DNA of 64,000 nucleotides from Saccharopolyspora erythraea (GTDB lineage Bacteria; Actinomycetota; Actinomycetes; Mycobacteriales; Pseudonocardiaceae): NCBI RefSeq assembly GCF_018141105.1, contig NZ_CP054839.1, positions 3,038,001 to 3,102,000 of the forward strand, read 5' to 3'. Shown piece by piece: positions 54,666 to 63,047 of this stretch (position 1 is its first letter; each line of letters starts with the position of its first letter). The notes under the pieces were generated by a model. It saw only the letters and a program-made list of their open reading frames with translations, ran no database searches and was not told where the DNA came from. The position numbers and the translations under genes were made by a program.

Positions 54666-55781
54666 TCAGGACCGGGCGGCTTTGATCGACTGCTCCAGGG
54701 CGTCTCCGAGCTGTTCGAGACGGTGCCAGGGGATCTCGCCGAGCGTGCAGATGCGGAAGTACTCGGTGGAGAGGCCGCCCTGGCCCGCGTAGATCACGTA
54801 GCCGTGGGATTTCAGCTCGTCGTGGAGGCTCGGGTACGACACGCCGTCGGGCAGGTGCAGGGTCGTGACCGAGTTTCCCCGGTGCGGCTGCTCGATCAGG
54901 ATCCGCAGTCCCAGACGGGCGAAGCTCGACCTGACGAGTTCGGCCCGCTCTCGGTACAGGTGTGTACGGGCTGCGAAGCCACCGGCGGCCTCGTACTCCT
55001 CGAGCGCTTCGTCGAGGGCGTAGCAGACCTGGACAGCTGGGGTGAAGGGAACCTCGCCCTTGCGCTGGGCGCTGAGGTAGCTCGCCGCGTTCAGGTAGAG
55101 GCTTCGAGCCGGCACCTCGGACAGCCGGGCTATCCCCTTGTCGGAGCACATGAGGAAGGAGAGGCCGGGCAGCCCGTGCAGGCCCTTGTTCGCGCTGCCG
55201 CAGAGGATGTCGCCCTGGACCTCGGCAAGGTCTTGGTCTTCGTTGCCCATCCCGCTGATCGAGTCGATGACATAAACCGCGTCCGTTTCGGCGACGACCT
55301 CCCCGATCGCCTTGATCGGATTGATCATCCCGGTGGTCGTCTCGTGGTGCACCACCGCGACCGCGTCGATGTCCGGGTGTTCGCGCAGTGCTGTCCGCAC
55401 GGCGTCGGGATCGATGGGGGTCGTCCACCGGGCAAGGCCGTCGCCGGACGGAGACACTTCATGCGCGGTGATGCCGTTGGCGCGGGCGATCTTGGCGAGG
55501 CGATCACCGTAGACGCCGTTGTTGACGACCAGGATCGCCTTGTCGCGCCGCACAGCGCTGATGACCGCCGCCTCCATCGCGGCGGTCCCGGACCCGGTGA
55601 GCAGGATGCTTTCATGGGTGTTCCCGAGTCCGACGGCCCGAGGCACAGCGTCCCGCAGCGAGGTGAGCAGTTCCGCGAACTCGGGTTCCCGGTGGCAGAG
55701 GTCGCCGCGCAGCAGGGCGTTCTTCACGGCCCGGGAGGTGCACGCAGGACCCGGGTTGAGCAGGATCAGTTCCTCGTCCAT
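54666..55781 (-). CDS. PhnW-type class V aminotransferase
   Basis: PLP enzyme of 371 residues. It starts LILLNPGPACTSRAVKNALL with HREPEFAELL, has GSGTAAMEAAVISAV, HHETTTGMINP, YVIDSISGMGNED and the PLP-Lys motif GSANKGLHGLPGLSFLM. The SANKxxxGxPG sequence and N-terminus match 2-aminoethylphosphonate-pyruvate transaminases rather than serine-glyoxylate ones. These act on 2-carbonyl phosphonates; an arsonate analogue would be sterically similar. No phosphonatase or C-P lyase gene is nearby. It lies 20 bp after the MDMPI-like gene and 67 bp before the molybdoenzyme, in one operon. Confidence 0.86.
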   Translation of the reverse strand: MDEELILLNPGPACTSRAVKNALLRGDLCHREPEFAELLTSLRDAVPRAVGLGNTHESILLTGSGTAAMEAAVISAVRRDKAILVVNNGVYGDRLAKIARANGITAHEVSPSGDGLARWTTPIDPDAVRTALREHPDIDAVAVVHHETTTGMINPIKAIGEVVAETDAVYVIDSISGMGNEDQDLAEVQGDILCGSANKGLHGLPGLSFLMCSDKGIARLSEVPARSLYLNAASYLSAQRKGEVPFTPAVQVCYALDEALEEYEAAGGFAARTHLYRERAELVRSSFARLGLRILIEQPHRGNSVTTLHLPDGVSYPSLHDELKSHGYVIYAGQGGLSTEYFRICTLGEIPWHRLEQLGDALEQSIKAARS

Positions 55782-55801
55782 GTGGTCGTCAGTCCCGTTC
55801 G

Positions 55802-56614
55802 TCAGACGCTGAAGAAGAGGTTGCGGAAGCGGTCCAGAACCTGCCGGTTGCCGCGGTAGGTACCGCCGTTGATACGGCCATTCGCGGTCAAGACAAGGCC
55901 GGCGGGGTCGAATTCGATGACGTCATCGACATCATCGAGTCCGGTTGTCGTGAACTTGAGCCCCTCGCTGGTCACCGACGCCCTCGTGTCGCCGGCGTTT
56001 CGTCCCGCGGTCACCCTGATGCCGATGCTGAACGGCTCGACGCCCGTGGTGTCGTTGGTGTTGCTCCACAGGAGGAAGCACGCGGGTACCAGCAGATCGG
56101 CGGCGTCGCCGTCCAACGCGTGGGCGGTTCCGAGGCCCTGCCGGATGTCCCATGCGTGAACCGCGTAGTCCAGGACCTGGCAGATCGGGTAGAAGCACGC
56201 GGGCGATGGGCCGAGGTAGTCGTGCGGGAGCATCAAGCCAGCCCACTCGTCGTCGCCGAGGTCGGCCACGGCCTTGAGCAGCCGCTCCAGGTCTGCTCGG
56301 AGTCGATCGAGGAGCTCGGCGCGTTCGACGGTGCGCAACGAGAGAGCCCCGTCGTTCATCATCGAGGCCATGTCGTGCAAGTCGATCGGTTCCGTGGTGT
56401 CCGCCTCACCTCGCGGTGCGGCGAAGGCGCGCAGGTAGCCCTCGGTGTTGTGGACGAGATGAGCGACGACGTCGCGCACCTGCCAGTGCCCGGCTGCGGT
56501 CGGGGCCTCCCAGATCGAGGGATCGGAGACCAACTCCAGTGCCTCGGCGGCCTCCTGGCGCCAGACCCTGTCGATGTTCTCCCGACTTGCCGCGTCCATG
56601 AAGTTCCAGCTCAT
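55802..56614 (-). CDS. Mycothiol-dependent maleylpyruvate isomerase-fold (MDMPI/DinB-like) protein
   Basis: Protein of 270 residues. The N-terminal DinB-like helical bundle has VRDVVAHLVHNTEGYLRAF and VLDYAVHAWDIRQGLG, which carry the metal-binding His/Asp/His positions of this family. The C-terminal part resembles the SCP-like domain (ITVTSEG-type strands, GLVLTANGRINGGTYRGN). Members use mycothiol as cofactor in isomerase or S-transferase reactions. ATG 56614 starts the protein MSWNFMDAASREN. First gene of the operon with the aminotransferase and the molybdoenzyme. Its role there is unknown; thiol chemistry on arsenic would be a speculation. Confidence 0.82.
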   Translation of the reverse strand: MSWNFMDAASRENIDRVWRQEAAEALELVSDPSIWEAPTAAGHWQVRDVVAHLVHNTEGYLRAFAAPRGEADTTEPIDLHDMASMMNDGALSLRTVERAELLDRLRADLERLLKAVADLGDDEWAGLMLPHDYLGPSPACFYPICQVLDYAVHAWDIRQGLGTAHALDGDAADLLVPACFLLWSNTNDTTGVEPFSIGIRVTAGRNAGDTRASVTSEGLKFTTTGLDDVDDVIEFDPAGLVLTANGRINGGTYRGNRQVLDRFRNLFFSV

Positions 56615-56748
56615 GACAGCAACCTGCCGATCTTTTGTAGTGTCCCTGCACTGCGATCGCGAAGAACGCCCTGGCCGCTGGCGCAAGGCGTTGTCCGGCC
56701 AACGGGCAGTGCTGGCGGGTGCGGCACGGCTGCGCGACGGTCTCGACA

Positions 56749-56830
56749 GTAGGGGGCCGGAATCGCTCGCGGGTACCCGTAAGGCACCCCCTACTCCGCA
56801 CGCGTCGAACACGGGGAGCTAGGGGTGGTC
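56749..56830. promoter_or_regulatory. TAGGGG-type repeated motif near the MDMPI operon
   Basis: Three copies of a G-rich motif lie between the MDMPI start and the LAL stop: GTAGGGGGCCGG (56749-56760), GTAGGGGGTGCC on the minus strand (56783-56794) and CTAGGGGTGGTC (56819-56830). Two more lie upstream of the divergent plus-strand operon at 60281-60306. They are candidate binding sites for the LuxR-type regulator encoded between them. Confidence 0.45.
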
Positions 56831-59651
56831 ACGACGCTGCTGAGGCATCGATCGATACGACGGTGGGATCCAGCGGGATCACTGAGGAGAGCTCGCTTCG
56901 ATCGACTGCGAGCTTCCGGTAGATCCTCGTCAGGTGCTGTTCGACCGTGCTGACCGTGACGTAGAGCTTCTTGGCGATCTCGACGTTCGTGTGTCCGCCG
57001 GCGGCCAGCGCCGCCACACGCAGTTCAGCATCGCTCAGCTCGCTGCTCCTGGCCATCGAACTGCCTTCGGAGGCATGGTCGCTCGTCAGCCTATTGGGAA
57101 AGATCAGTCGTGCCAGCGGCTCGGCGCCGCACTGTTCAGCGAGCTCGTGCGCACGTCTTGCCAGTTTCCGGGCGAGGCTGCCGTTGTGGAGCTCGTGATG
57201 TGCTTGGCTGGCGTCCGCGAGCACCCGGGCCGTTCCGAGCTTGTCATCGCACAGCTGGAGAGCTGTTTGCGCATCTTGGAGCAGCCGGGGACGTGCCCGG
57301 AGGCTGCTCACGGCAGCAAGGATGCGCAGGGCGAGTCCGCGGGGTCGGTGGTGTCCTGCGGGAACGAGCCGGAGCTGCTCTTCGGCAAGGCGCCGGGCAG
57401 ATGCCTCGTCGCCGAGTTGCAGGTGGGCGAGTGCTGCGTCGGTCCGCCATGGGAGGAGCGCCGGTAGATCCATGTTCCAACGCGTCATCAATTTCGCGCA
57501 CATCTGGAAGTCGCTCAGCGCAGCGTGGGTCCGTTCGGCCGCGAGGTGGTATTGCCCCCTGGCGTGGAGGTAGAACAGGCCGACCGGCGTGAGGAACATC
57601 TGTTCGGGCACGGGCGTCTTCAACACGGCCTCCGCCTGGGCGTGGTCACCTGTGGATACGAAGGCCGAGAGCATGCTGGCCAGCGGTATGCCGATGGCGA
57701 TACCCCAGCTCTTGGGGGAGAGAAGTTCGAGCGCCTTGCCGGCGTGTTGCCGAGTGGCGTACAGGTCGCCCTCGCGCACGCTCATGATGCTGCGGAGAGC
57801 GGCGAACACGGCGTGCCACGTGGAGGCGTTCCGCTCCTCGGAGTCGACCAGGAGGGCGTCGCACCACTTGGTCGCGATGTCCAGCCTGTCGATGCAGATC
57901 AGGGCGACGAGCGCCGCGGTCAGCGGGGCCAATGCGCGGTCGCTGAGATGTGCGCTCTGCAGGATGCGTTCGGCGATGTCGAGCGTGTCCTTGTCGCTGT
58001 GGCTGGCCAGTGCTTTGGCCAGTGCGGCGGCTTCCTGCAACTGCGATGTCACCGCGATGGGATCGAAAGGGCTGTCAGCGGTGCAGTCGTTCTCGGCTGT
58101 GATCTGCTTGAGGAAGTCGGGGTAGAGGCAGAAGAGCCACAGCAGGGAGGTGTCGGCGGTCGACGGCGCGCCGTTCTCGAAGGTCATCGTGCCGTAGTAG
58201 GTCTGCATGATGCAGTTGAGGATGTCCAGGGCGGCGTCGCTGCGACCGTGCCACAACAGCTGCACGAGCAGCATCATGGCGTGTCGACCCTCGAGCTTGC
58301 CGTCACGGGCGGCGGACTCGAGCAGCGGGAGGTGGCGAAGCGCCGCAGAAGGGTCGCGTCGCCATTCGGCACGTGCGAGCAGGGATGTCAGCGTTGCTCG
58401 GTCGGAGATGTCGCACGTCATACCCGCACAGATCTGTTGTGCCAGCTGGAGACATCGAATCGCCAGGTCGGTGTTGTCGGCGTTCAGCGCGTCCTCCGCG
58501 GCATCCTGCAGGGTGGTGATCATCCAGCGATCGCACACACTTCCGGCGGCGATGATGTGGCGCGCCACGACCGAAGGCTGGGCTCCAGCGTTGTAGAGGA
58601 GTTCCGCGGCCTTGCGGTGCATCGCCATCCGTTCCTGCGGTGCGATGCTGTCGAGGATCGCGTCACGCACGGCTGTTTGCCGGAAGCCTTCGTTGCCTAC
58701 GACGCCTTTGGCGGTGAACGCGGACAGCGCCTGGGCCGCGAATGCGTTGTCGAGGTCGAGCATCTTGCCGAGCAGAGCAGAAGATACCGACTCGTCGAGG
58801 ATCGCGATCGTGCGAGCCAACTTCTTGATGAGCGGTCCACTCCGTTCAGCGCAACGAACCACGGCCTGGCCGAATGCTTCCCCCGCCACCGGAGTGTGGT
58901 GGGACGTCGCAACGTGTGCCTGGGTGTCCTCGATCAGCGCCTGGATCAGGGTCGGGCATCCGGTACCCATCTGCTCGATGGGGCCGGCCAGAGCCCGTGC
59001 GGCCTTCGGTCCGAAGGTTTCGCACAGCAGCTTCTCCACGCCGTTGCGGGACAACGGCTTCAGTCGAATGGCATGGGTGTAGGGCTGTTCGGGAAGGTCT
59101 GCGGGCAGGACCGACTCGAACTGCGGAGGCTGGATTCGCTCGGTCAAGATCACCAGCAGCGGGGCGGAGCGAAGCCGGGACAGCAGGTACAACAGGAACT
59201 TCAACGAGTAGTCGTCGGCGTGGTGCACGTCGTCAACGCTGATGACTACGGGACGCTGACTGGTCAACTCGTGCAAGAGCTTCCAGAGCTCACGCAGCAC
59301 GGGAGTCAGGGACGCGCTGATCTCGTGGCAAGCCGGGCTTTCGAGTGCGAAATCCAACGAGACACGATCGAGCACCTGGATGGCGCGGTCGGTCAGCTCC
59401 GGACTGAGCTCAGGCCGACGGATGATCTGGTCGAGCACCGCCAACGGCATGGACTGCTCGGCTTGGGAGGCCGTGGCACTCAGCCACACCGCGCCGGCTT
59501 CGGTCGCACCTTGGGCGAACGCGTGCAACAGGGCGGTCTTGCCGCTGCCCGCGTCCCCGCTGATCACCGCGACCCTCGCCCTGGAGTGCTGGCAGTCGAT
59601 CAGCAGCTCCTCCAAAGCCGCAATCTCCCTGTCGCGGTCGACCAAGGTCAT
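56829..59651 (-). CDS. LuxR-family regulator of the LAL type (large ATPase)
   Basis: Protein of 940 residues. It starts MTLVDRDREIAALEELL, followed by Walker A (SGDAGSGKTALL) and Walker B (VVISVDDVHHADD), a long helical/TPR-like middle, and a C-terminal LuxR helix-turn-helix (LSDAELRVAALAAGGHTNVE, IAKKLYVTVSTVEQHLTRIY). LAL proteins are common pathway-specific activators of actinomycete natural product clusters. ATG 59651 follows AGGAGCTTCTT; ATG 59681 would add 10 residues but has no ribosome site. It sits between the MDMPI/aminotransferase/molybdoenzyme operon and the CTP-synthase-like/EPSPS-like/iPGM-like operon, and probably controls both. Confidence 0.9.
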   Translation of the reverse strand: MTLVDRDREIAALEELLIDCQHSRARVAVISGDAGSGKTALLHAFAQGATEAGAVWLSATASQAEQSMPLAVLDQIIRRPELSPELTDRAIQVLDRVSLDFALESPACHEISASLTPVLRELWKLLHELTSQRPVVISVDDVHHADDYSLKFLLYLLSRLRSAPLLVILTERIQPPQFESVLPADLPEQPYTHAIRLKPLSRNGVEKLLCETFGPKAARALAGPIEQMGTGCPTLIQALIEDTQAHVATSHHTPVAGEAFGQAVVRCAERSGPLIKKLARTIAILDESVSSALLGKMLDLDNAFAAQALSAFTAKGVVGNEGFRQTAVRDAILDSIAPQERMAMHRKAAELLYNAGAQPSVVARHIIAAGSVCDRWMITTLQDAAEDALNADNTDLAIRCLQLAQQICAGMTCDISDRATLTSLLARAEWRRDPSAALRHLPLLESAARDGKLEGRHAMMLLVQLLWHGRSDAALDILNCIMQTYYGTMTFENGAPSTADTSLLWLFCLYPDFLKQITAENDCTADSPFDPIAVTSQLQEAAALAKALASHSDKDTLDIAERILQSAHLSDRALAPLTAALVALICIDRLDIATKWCDALLVDSEERNASTWHAVFAALRSIMSVREGDLYATRQHAGKALELLSPKSWGIAIGIPLASMLSAFVSTGDHAQAEAVLKTPVPEQMFLTPVGLFYLHARGQYHLAAERTHAALSDFQMCAKLMTRWNMDLPALLPWRTDAALAHLQLGDEASARRLAEEQLRLVPAGHHRPRGLALRILAAVSSLRARPRLLQDAQTALQLCDDKLGTARVLADASQAHHELHNGSLARKLARRAHELAEQCGAEPLARLIFPNRLTSDHASEGSSMARSSELSDAELRVAALAAGGHTNVEIAKKLYVTVSTVEQHLTRIYRKLAVDRSELSSVIPLDPTVVSIDASAAS

Positions 59652-60458
59652 AAGAAGCTCCTGTTGCCTTTCGTGCTCCATTGACGTCAAGATTGCGGCG
59701 TCAGTTGGAGACGGCTGGGTAAATTTGTGGATGTGTGCCACGGTCGGCCCAGGCAGGAACGCGCTCTTGTTTGGAAATCGAAACCTGGTAGGACTCGCGA
59801 ATTTTGTGGGTAGCGCCCCTCGTTCAGATGTGGGCGTGCCAGTTTCGGGATGTTTCTGTGCACTGCATGGCGCACCCACGCGTCCCCCTCGCGAACCCTG
59901 CAGTATCGATCAGCACGTTAACCCTATTGAACGATAGCGAAAGATGGGAACACAATCGGCCCTTCGGGGTCCTGCCCGGGGGTACGCATCGTCGCACTGG
60001 CCGCCTGCGCGTTGGTCTTTCTGGCGGGCGTATTGGCGTGGGCCGATCAAGCTCTGCCGTGGGCAGGGCTTCGTGGCGCGCCATGTGGCGTGGGTTTTTT
60101 CGGCGAGGGAGTTTCCGATCGCTGGCGAACGTGCTAGCTGGCTGCGACTGATGGTCCTAGCAGAGCACCTCCTAATGTGCCTCGAAGACGAGTCCGTTCA
60201 GCCCACACTCCTGAGTGGCGGTGTGTCCTGGCGTTCCCAGTTTCCCGTTTTTTCGGCGGGTGGGGGCAGGTGGTCTGCCGGTAGGGGGTCGGCTAGGGGT
60301 TGCCGGGCAGGTGAGTGCTTCTAGTCTTGCTCCTAGCCCTGACACGGCGTGTCGGCGCAACGTTTTTGTGTGGGGTTCTGATTCAGCTGACTGCCGTTGT
60401 CGGCGAACTCGGCGAACCGGGGCATGACCGTCCGGGCATTCGACTGGTGGGAGGATTT
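59652..60458. other. Long intergenic region before the enolpyruvyl operon
   Basis: About 800 bp with no convincing coding frame. It should hold the promoters of the LAL regulator (leftward) and the CTP-synthase-like operon (rightward). The last 200 bases carry two direct G-rich repeats (60281-60306). Several long frames are present but show no protein-like composition. Confidence 0.55.
60281..60306 (+). promoter_or_regulatory. Tandem TAGGGG motifs before the CTP-synthase-like operon
   Basis: GTAGGGGGTCGG (60281-60292) is followed immediately by CTAGGGGTTGCCGG (60293-60306), with the TAGGGG cores 12 bp apart. They lie about 155 bp before the first gene of the operon and match the motif at 56749-56830. 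Confidence 0.45.
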
Positions 60459-61214
60459 GTGTCTGCTGCGGTGAAACCCAGATTGGCGCTGGTCGGCGAC
60501 CAGTACAATCACGACGAGCCTTCGCATCCGCGGATCGAGGCCCTCCTGCCGGAACTCGGAATCGTTGCCGAGTGGGTTCCCACGACCGAGATCACCGACG
60601 CGACCGACTTCACCGTCTACGACGGGATCTGGGTCGTCCCGGGAGGTCCGTACCGGGCGCAGCAGGGCGTGCATCGCGCGATCCGGTTCGCGAGGGAGTC
60701 CAAGGTCCCGTTCCTCGGCACCTGCGGTGGGTTCTTCAGCGCCGTACTCGAGTACGCCCAGAACGTGCTCGAGTTGCCCGAGGTGGCCGAGCTGGGTGAC
60801 GATCTCGAGCCCATCGAGCACTTGATCCTTCCCAGCGCGTGCTCGACCGATACCGAGCATCGCGTCCGCCTGAGCCTGCGTTCCGGCTCTCGCCTGTCAA
60901 CCATCTACGGGCAGGAAGTCGAGGTCGACGAGCTCCTGCAGTGCCAGGACGGCATCGTCCAGGAGTTCATGGACGCCGCGGCCCAGGGGGAGGTTCGCTT
61001 CTGCGCTTGGGACCCCACTGGTTCCCCACGTGCGGCGGAGATCGGGGACCACCCGTTCTTCGTCGGCTGCCTCTTCCAGCCCGAGCTGTCCAGCACCGCC
61101 GACTCCGTGCATCCGATTCTCGCGGCGTTCCTCACCGTGGTCCGCGATGCTGCCGAGAAGCAAGCAGTGGAGAGCGCTGCCGGTGCCGCCACGAACAGCG
61201 GAGCGGCGCGATGA
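60459..61214 (+). CDS. CTP-synthase C-terminal-like glutamine amidotransferase-fold protein
   Basis: Protein of 251 residues resembling only the amidotransferase domain of CTP synthase: RLALVGDQYNHDEPSHPRIE, GIWVVPGGPYRAQQGV, and LGTCGGFFSAVLEYAQNVL with the nucleophile Cys. At the usual His-Glu site the sequence is FQPELSS, so the catalytic His of FHPE is replaced by Gln, and glutaminase activity is doubtful. This fits the stand-alone family known as CTP-synthase-C-terminal-region-related proteins. GTG 60459 follows GGGAGG. First gene of a tight operon with EPSPS-like and iPGM-like enzymes. A CTP-synthase-like gene is also reported in arseno-organic clusters. Confidence 0.82.
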   Translation: MSAAVKPRLALVGDQYNHDEPSHPRIEALLPELGIVAEWVPTTEITDATDFTVYDGIWVVPGGPYRAQQGVHRAIRFARESKVPFLGTCGGFFSAVLEYAQNVLELPEVAELGDDLEPIEHLILPSACSTDTEHRVRLSLRSGSRLSTIYGQEVEVDELLQCQDGIVQEFMDAAAQGEVRFCAWDPTGSPRAAEIGDHPFFVGCLFQPELSSTADSVHPILAAFLTVVRDAAEKQAVESAAGAATNSGAAR

Positions 61215-61684
61215 GTCCGGGGCGACTGCTGAGGCAGGAGCTTGAAAACGGCCAGCCCACCGGCGACGCCCGGTGGCGTCGACTCGCAGCGCGTGTGACC
61301 GTTGCGCTCACCGGCTCGCTGGACGAGGTACAGCCGATAGCAGGGGCCCCGGGCCACGGCTGGTTTCCGCAATGCGCGGAGGCGGATTCGGCCTTTGAAG
61401 CGGCCTGCGGGCCTGGTTCGCAGGCCGTCGCGGTCAATGTCGGCAGCGGGCTCTGGGCTGTAAAGCGCAGCAGCCGCAACGGCGAAGTCCAGCTTCTGTG
61501 CGTCTTCAACATCACGGATTCACCGCAGAGCTTCATCCCTGCGGCCCATTTGCCCACCGCGTCGCCGCAGTTCATCAGCGGCGATGTCGACACCTACCGC
61601 ACACCGGAGCACGAGCTGGTGTGTCGCCTGCAGCCGTTCCGCGATGTGTGGCTGAAGGCGCGCACCGGAGTCGACAGTGCCTGA
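61211..61684 (+). CDS. Unknown protein, 157 residues
   Basis: Starts at ATG 61211, overlapping the previous stop (ATGA), so it is clearly translated with the operon. It is acidic to neutral with no membrane segment. The C-terminal half ([44 protein letters not shown]) resembles a small beta-sandwich such as the C-terminal domain of amylase-type enzymes (weak impression). No catalytic motif is recognised. Its conserved operon position makes it a candidate pathway-specific protein. Confidence 0.7.
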   Translation: MSPGRLLRQELENGQPTGDARWRRLAARVTVALTGSLDEVQPIAGAPGHGWFPQCAEADSAFEAACGPGSQAVAVNVGSGLWAVKRSSRNGEVQLLCVFNITDSPQSFIPAAHLPTASPQFISGDVDTYRTPEHELVCRLQPFRDVWLKARTGVDSA

Positions 61685-61727
61685 ACTTCCGTCCGCGGCC
61701 CACACCCCCGAGCGAAGGAGCGCGAAG

Positions 61728-63047
61728 ATGACGACTGCTGACAAGGCGCGGACCCTTGACCTCGACGAGATCGCCATCACGCCCGTCGACACCGTTGACG
61801 CCACCATCGAGGTCCTCGGTTCGAAGAGCTACACCAATCGCTTCCTCGCCATCGCCGGCCTGTGCTCCGAACCGACTACGCTGCACAACGCGCTGCTCTC
61901 GCAGGACACGGTCCTTCTCGCCGAGGCGCTCCGCGCGTTCGGCCACGTGGACGTCGTCATCGACGATGCCGCGAACACTGTGGCGATCACCCCGAACGGC
62001 CGTGAGATGCGAGCCCCGGCCCAGGAGATCCACATGGGCAACGCCGGCACGCCGATCCGGTTGCTGATCTCAATGGCGAGTCTCGCTCAGGGCACGACGA
62101 CGCTCACCGGGAACGAACGCATGCAGGAGCGGCCCATGGGGCATCTGCTGGAGGCATTGGCTCCGCTCGGCGTTTCCGCCCTGTCCGTGCGCAGGAATGG
62201 ATCACCGCCGATCATGATCGAGGGCCCGAGTCTCGACGGCGGTACCACCGGCATCCACGGCACCGTTTCCAGCCAGTTCACCACGAGCCTGCTCATCACC
62301 GCTCCGCACGCGGGCAACGACGTCGACATAACCCTGCTCGACGACCTGGTCTCGAAGCCCTACGTCGACATGACGGTCGCCGCCATGCGGCGCACGGGAG
62401 TCACCGTCGACCGCCGTGGGTACGAGTACTTCTCGGTCAAGGCAGGTCAGCAGTACCAGGGCGGAGACATCACGGTCGAGCCGGACGCGTCCGGGATGTC
62501 GTACTTCCTCGCGGCGGCGGCCATCACTGGCGGGCGGGTGCGCATCCCCGGCATCAACGGTGACTCCGCTCAGGGTGATGTCGGACTGGTCAGCGCGCTG
62601 GTGAAGATGGGGTGTCGAGCCGACGTCACGGCGGACAGCATCACCCTCGAGGGCGGCAGCTTGACCGGCATCGACATCGACATGTCGAACATGCCCGACG
62701 TCGCGCCGACCCTTGCCGTCGTTGCAGCGTACGCCCAGGGCCGCACCCACATCACCGGGATCGGGAACCTGCGTGTCAAGGAGTGCGACCGCATCGACGC
62801 GGTCAGCACGGAGCTCAGCAAAATGGGTGTCAATGTCGACACCACGATCGACACGATGACGATCCGGGGCGGCGGCGAACCCAAGGGTGCCGTCATCGAC
62901 ACCTACGACGATCACCGCATCGCTATGGCGTTCGCGATCGCCGGATTGCGCACGCCGGGTGTGGTCATCCGAGACCCGGGGTGCGTGCGCAAGTCCTTCC
63001 CGTCCTTCTGGCAGCGCCTCGACGATCTGCGCGGGAAGAGCTCGTGA
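61728..63047 (+). CDS. EPSP-synthase-like enolpyruvyl transferase (candidate arsenoenolpyruvate synthase)
   Basis: Protein of 439 residues with the double-domain enolpyruvyl transferase pattern: [17 protein letters not shown] (Lys/Ser/Arg), [66 protein letters not shown] (catalytic Asp), [13 protein letters not shown] (Lys, Glu, Arg), [10 protein letters not shown] and [11 protein letters not shown]. All catalytic residues of EPSP synthase seem present, so a true shikimate-pathway role cannot be excluded. Its operon with CTP-synthase-like and iPGM-like genes, away from other aromatic genes, suggests a specialised paralogue. Homologues in Streptomyces arseno-organic clusters are proposed to make arsenoenolpyruvate. 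ATG 61728 follows AAGGAG. Confidence 0.88.
   Translation: MTTADKARTLDLDEIAITPVDTVDATIEVLGSKSYTNRFLAIAGLCSEPTTLHNALLSQDTVLLAEALRAFGHVDVVIDDAANTVAITPNGREMRAPAQEIHMGNAGTPIRLLISMASLAQGTTTLTGNERMQERPMGHLLEALAPLGVSALSVRRNGSPPIMIEGPSLDGGTTGIHGTVSSQFTTSLLITAPHAGNDVDITLLDDLVSKPYVDMTVAAMRRTGVTVDRRGYEYFSVKAGQQYQGGDITVEPDASGMSYFLAAAAITGGRVRIPGINGDSAQGDVGLVSALVKMGCRADVTADSITLEGGSLTGIDIDMSNMPDVAPTLAVVAAYAQGRTHITGIGNLRVKECDRIDAVSTELSKMGVNVDTTIDTMTIRGGGEPKGAVIDTYDDHRIAMAFAIAGLRTPGVVIRDPGCVRKSFPSFWQRLDDLRGKSS

Noticed and set aside
57525-59684. Long open frame on the plus strand opposite the LAL regulator
   Set aside because: It is the mirror of a high-GC gene; composition is rich in Gly/Arg/Gln/Val without any family motif, while the minus strand shows Walker motifs and a LuxR HTH.
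59652-60458. Frames in the 0.8-kb gap before the CTP-synthase-like gene
   Set aside because: No ribosome site or protein-like composition; the gap is better read as promoter region.
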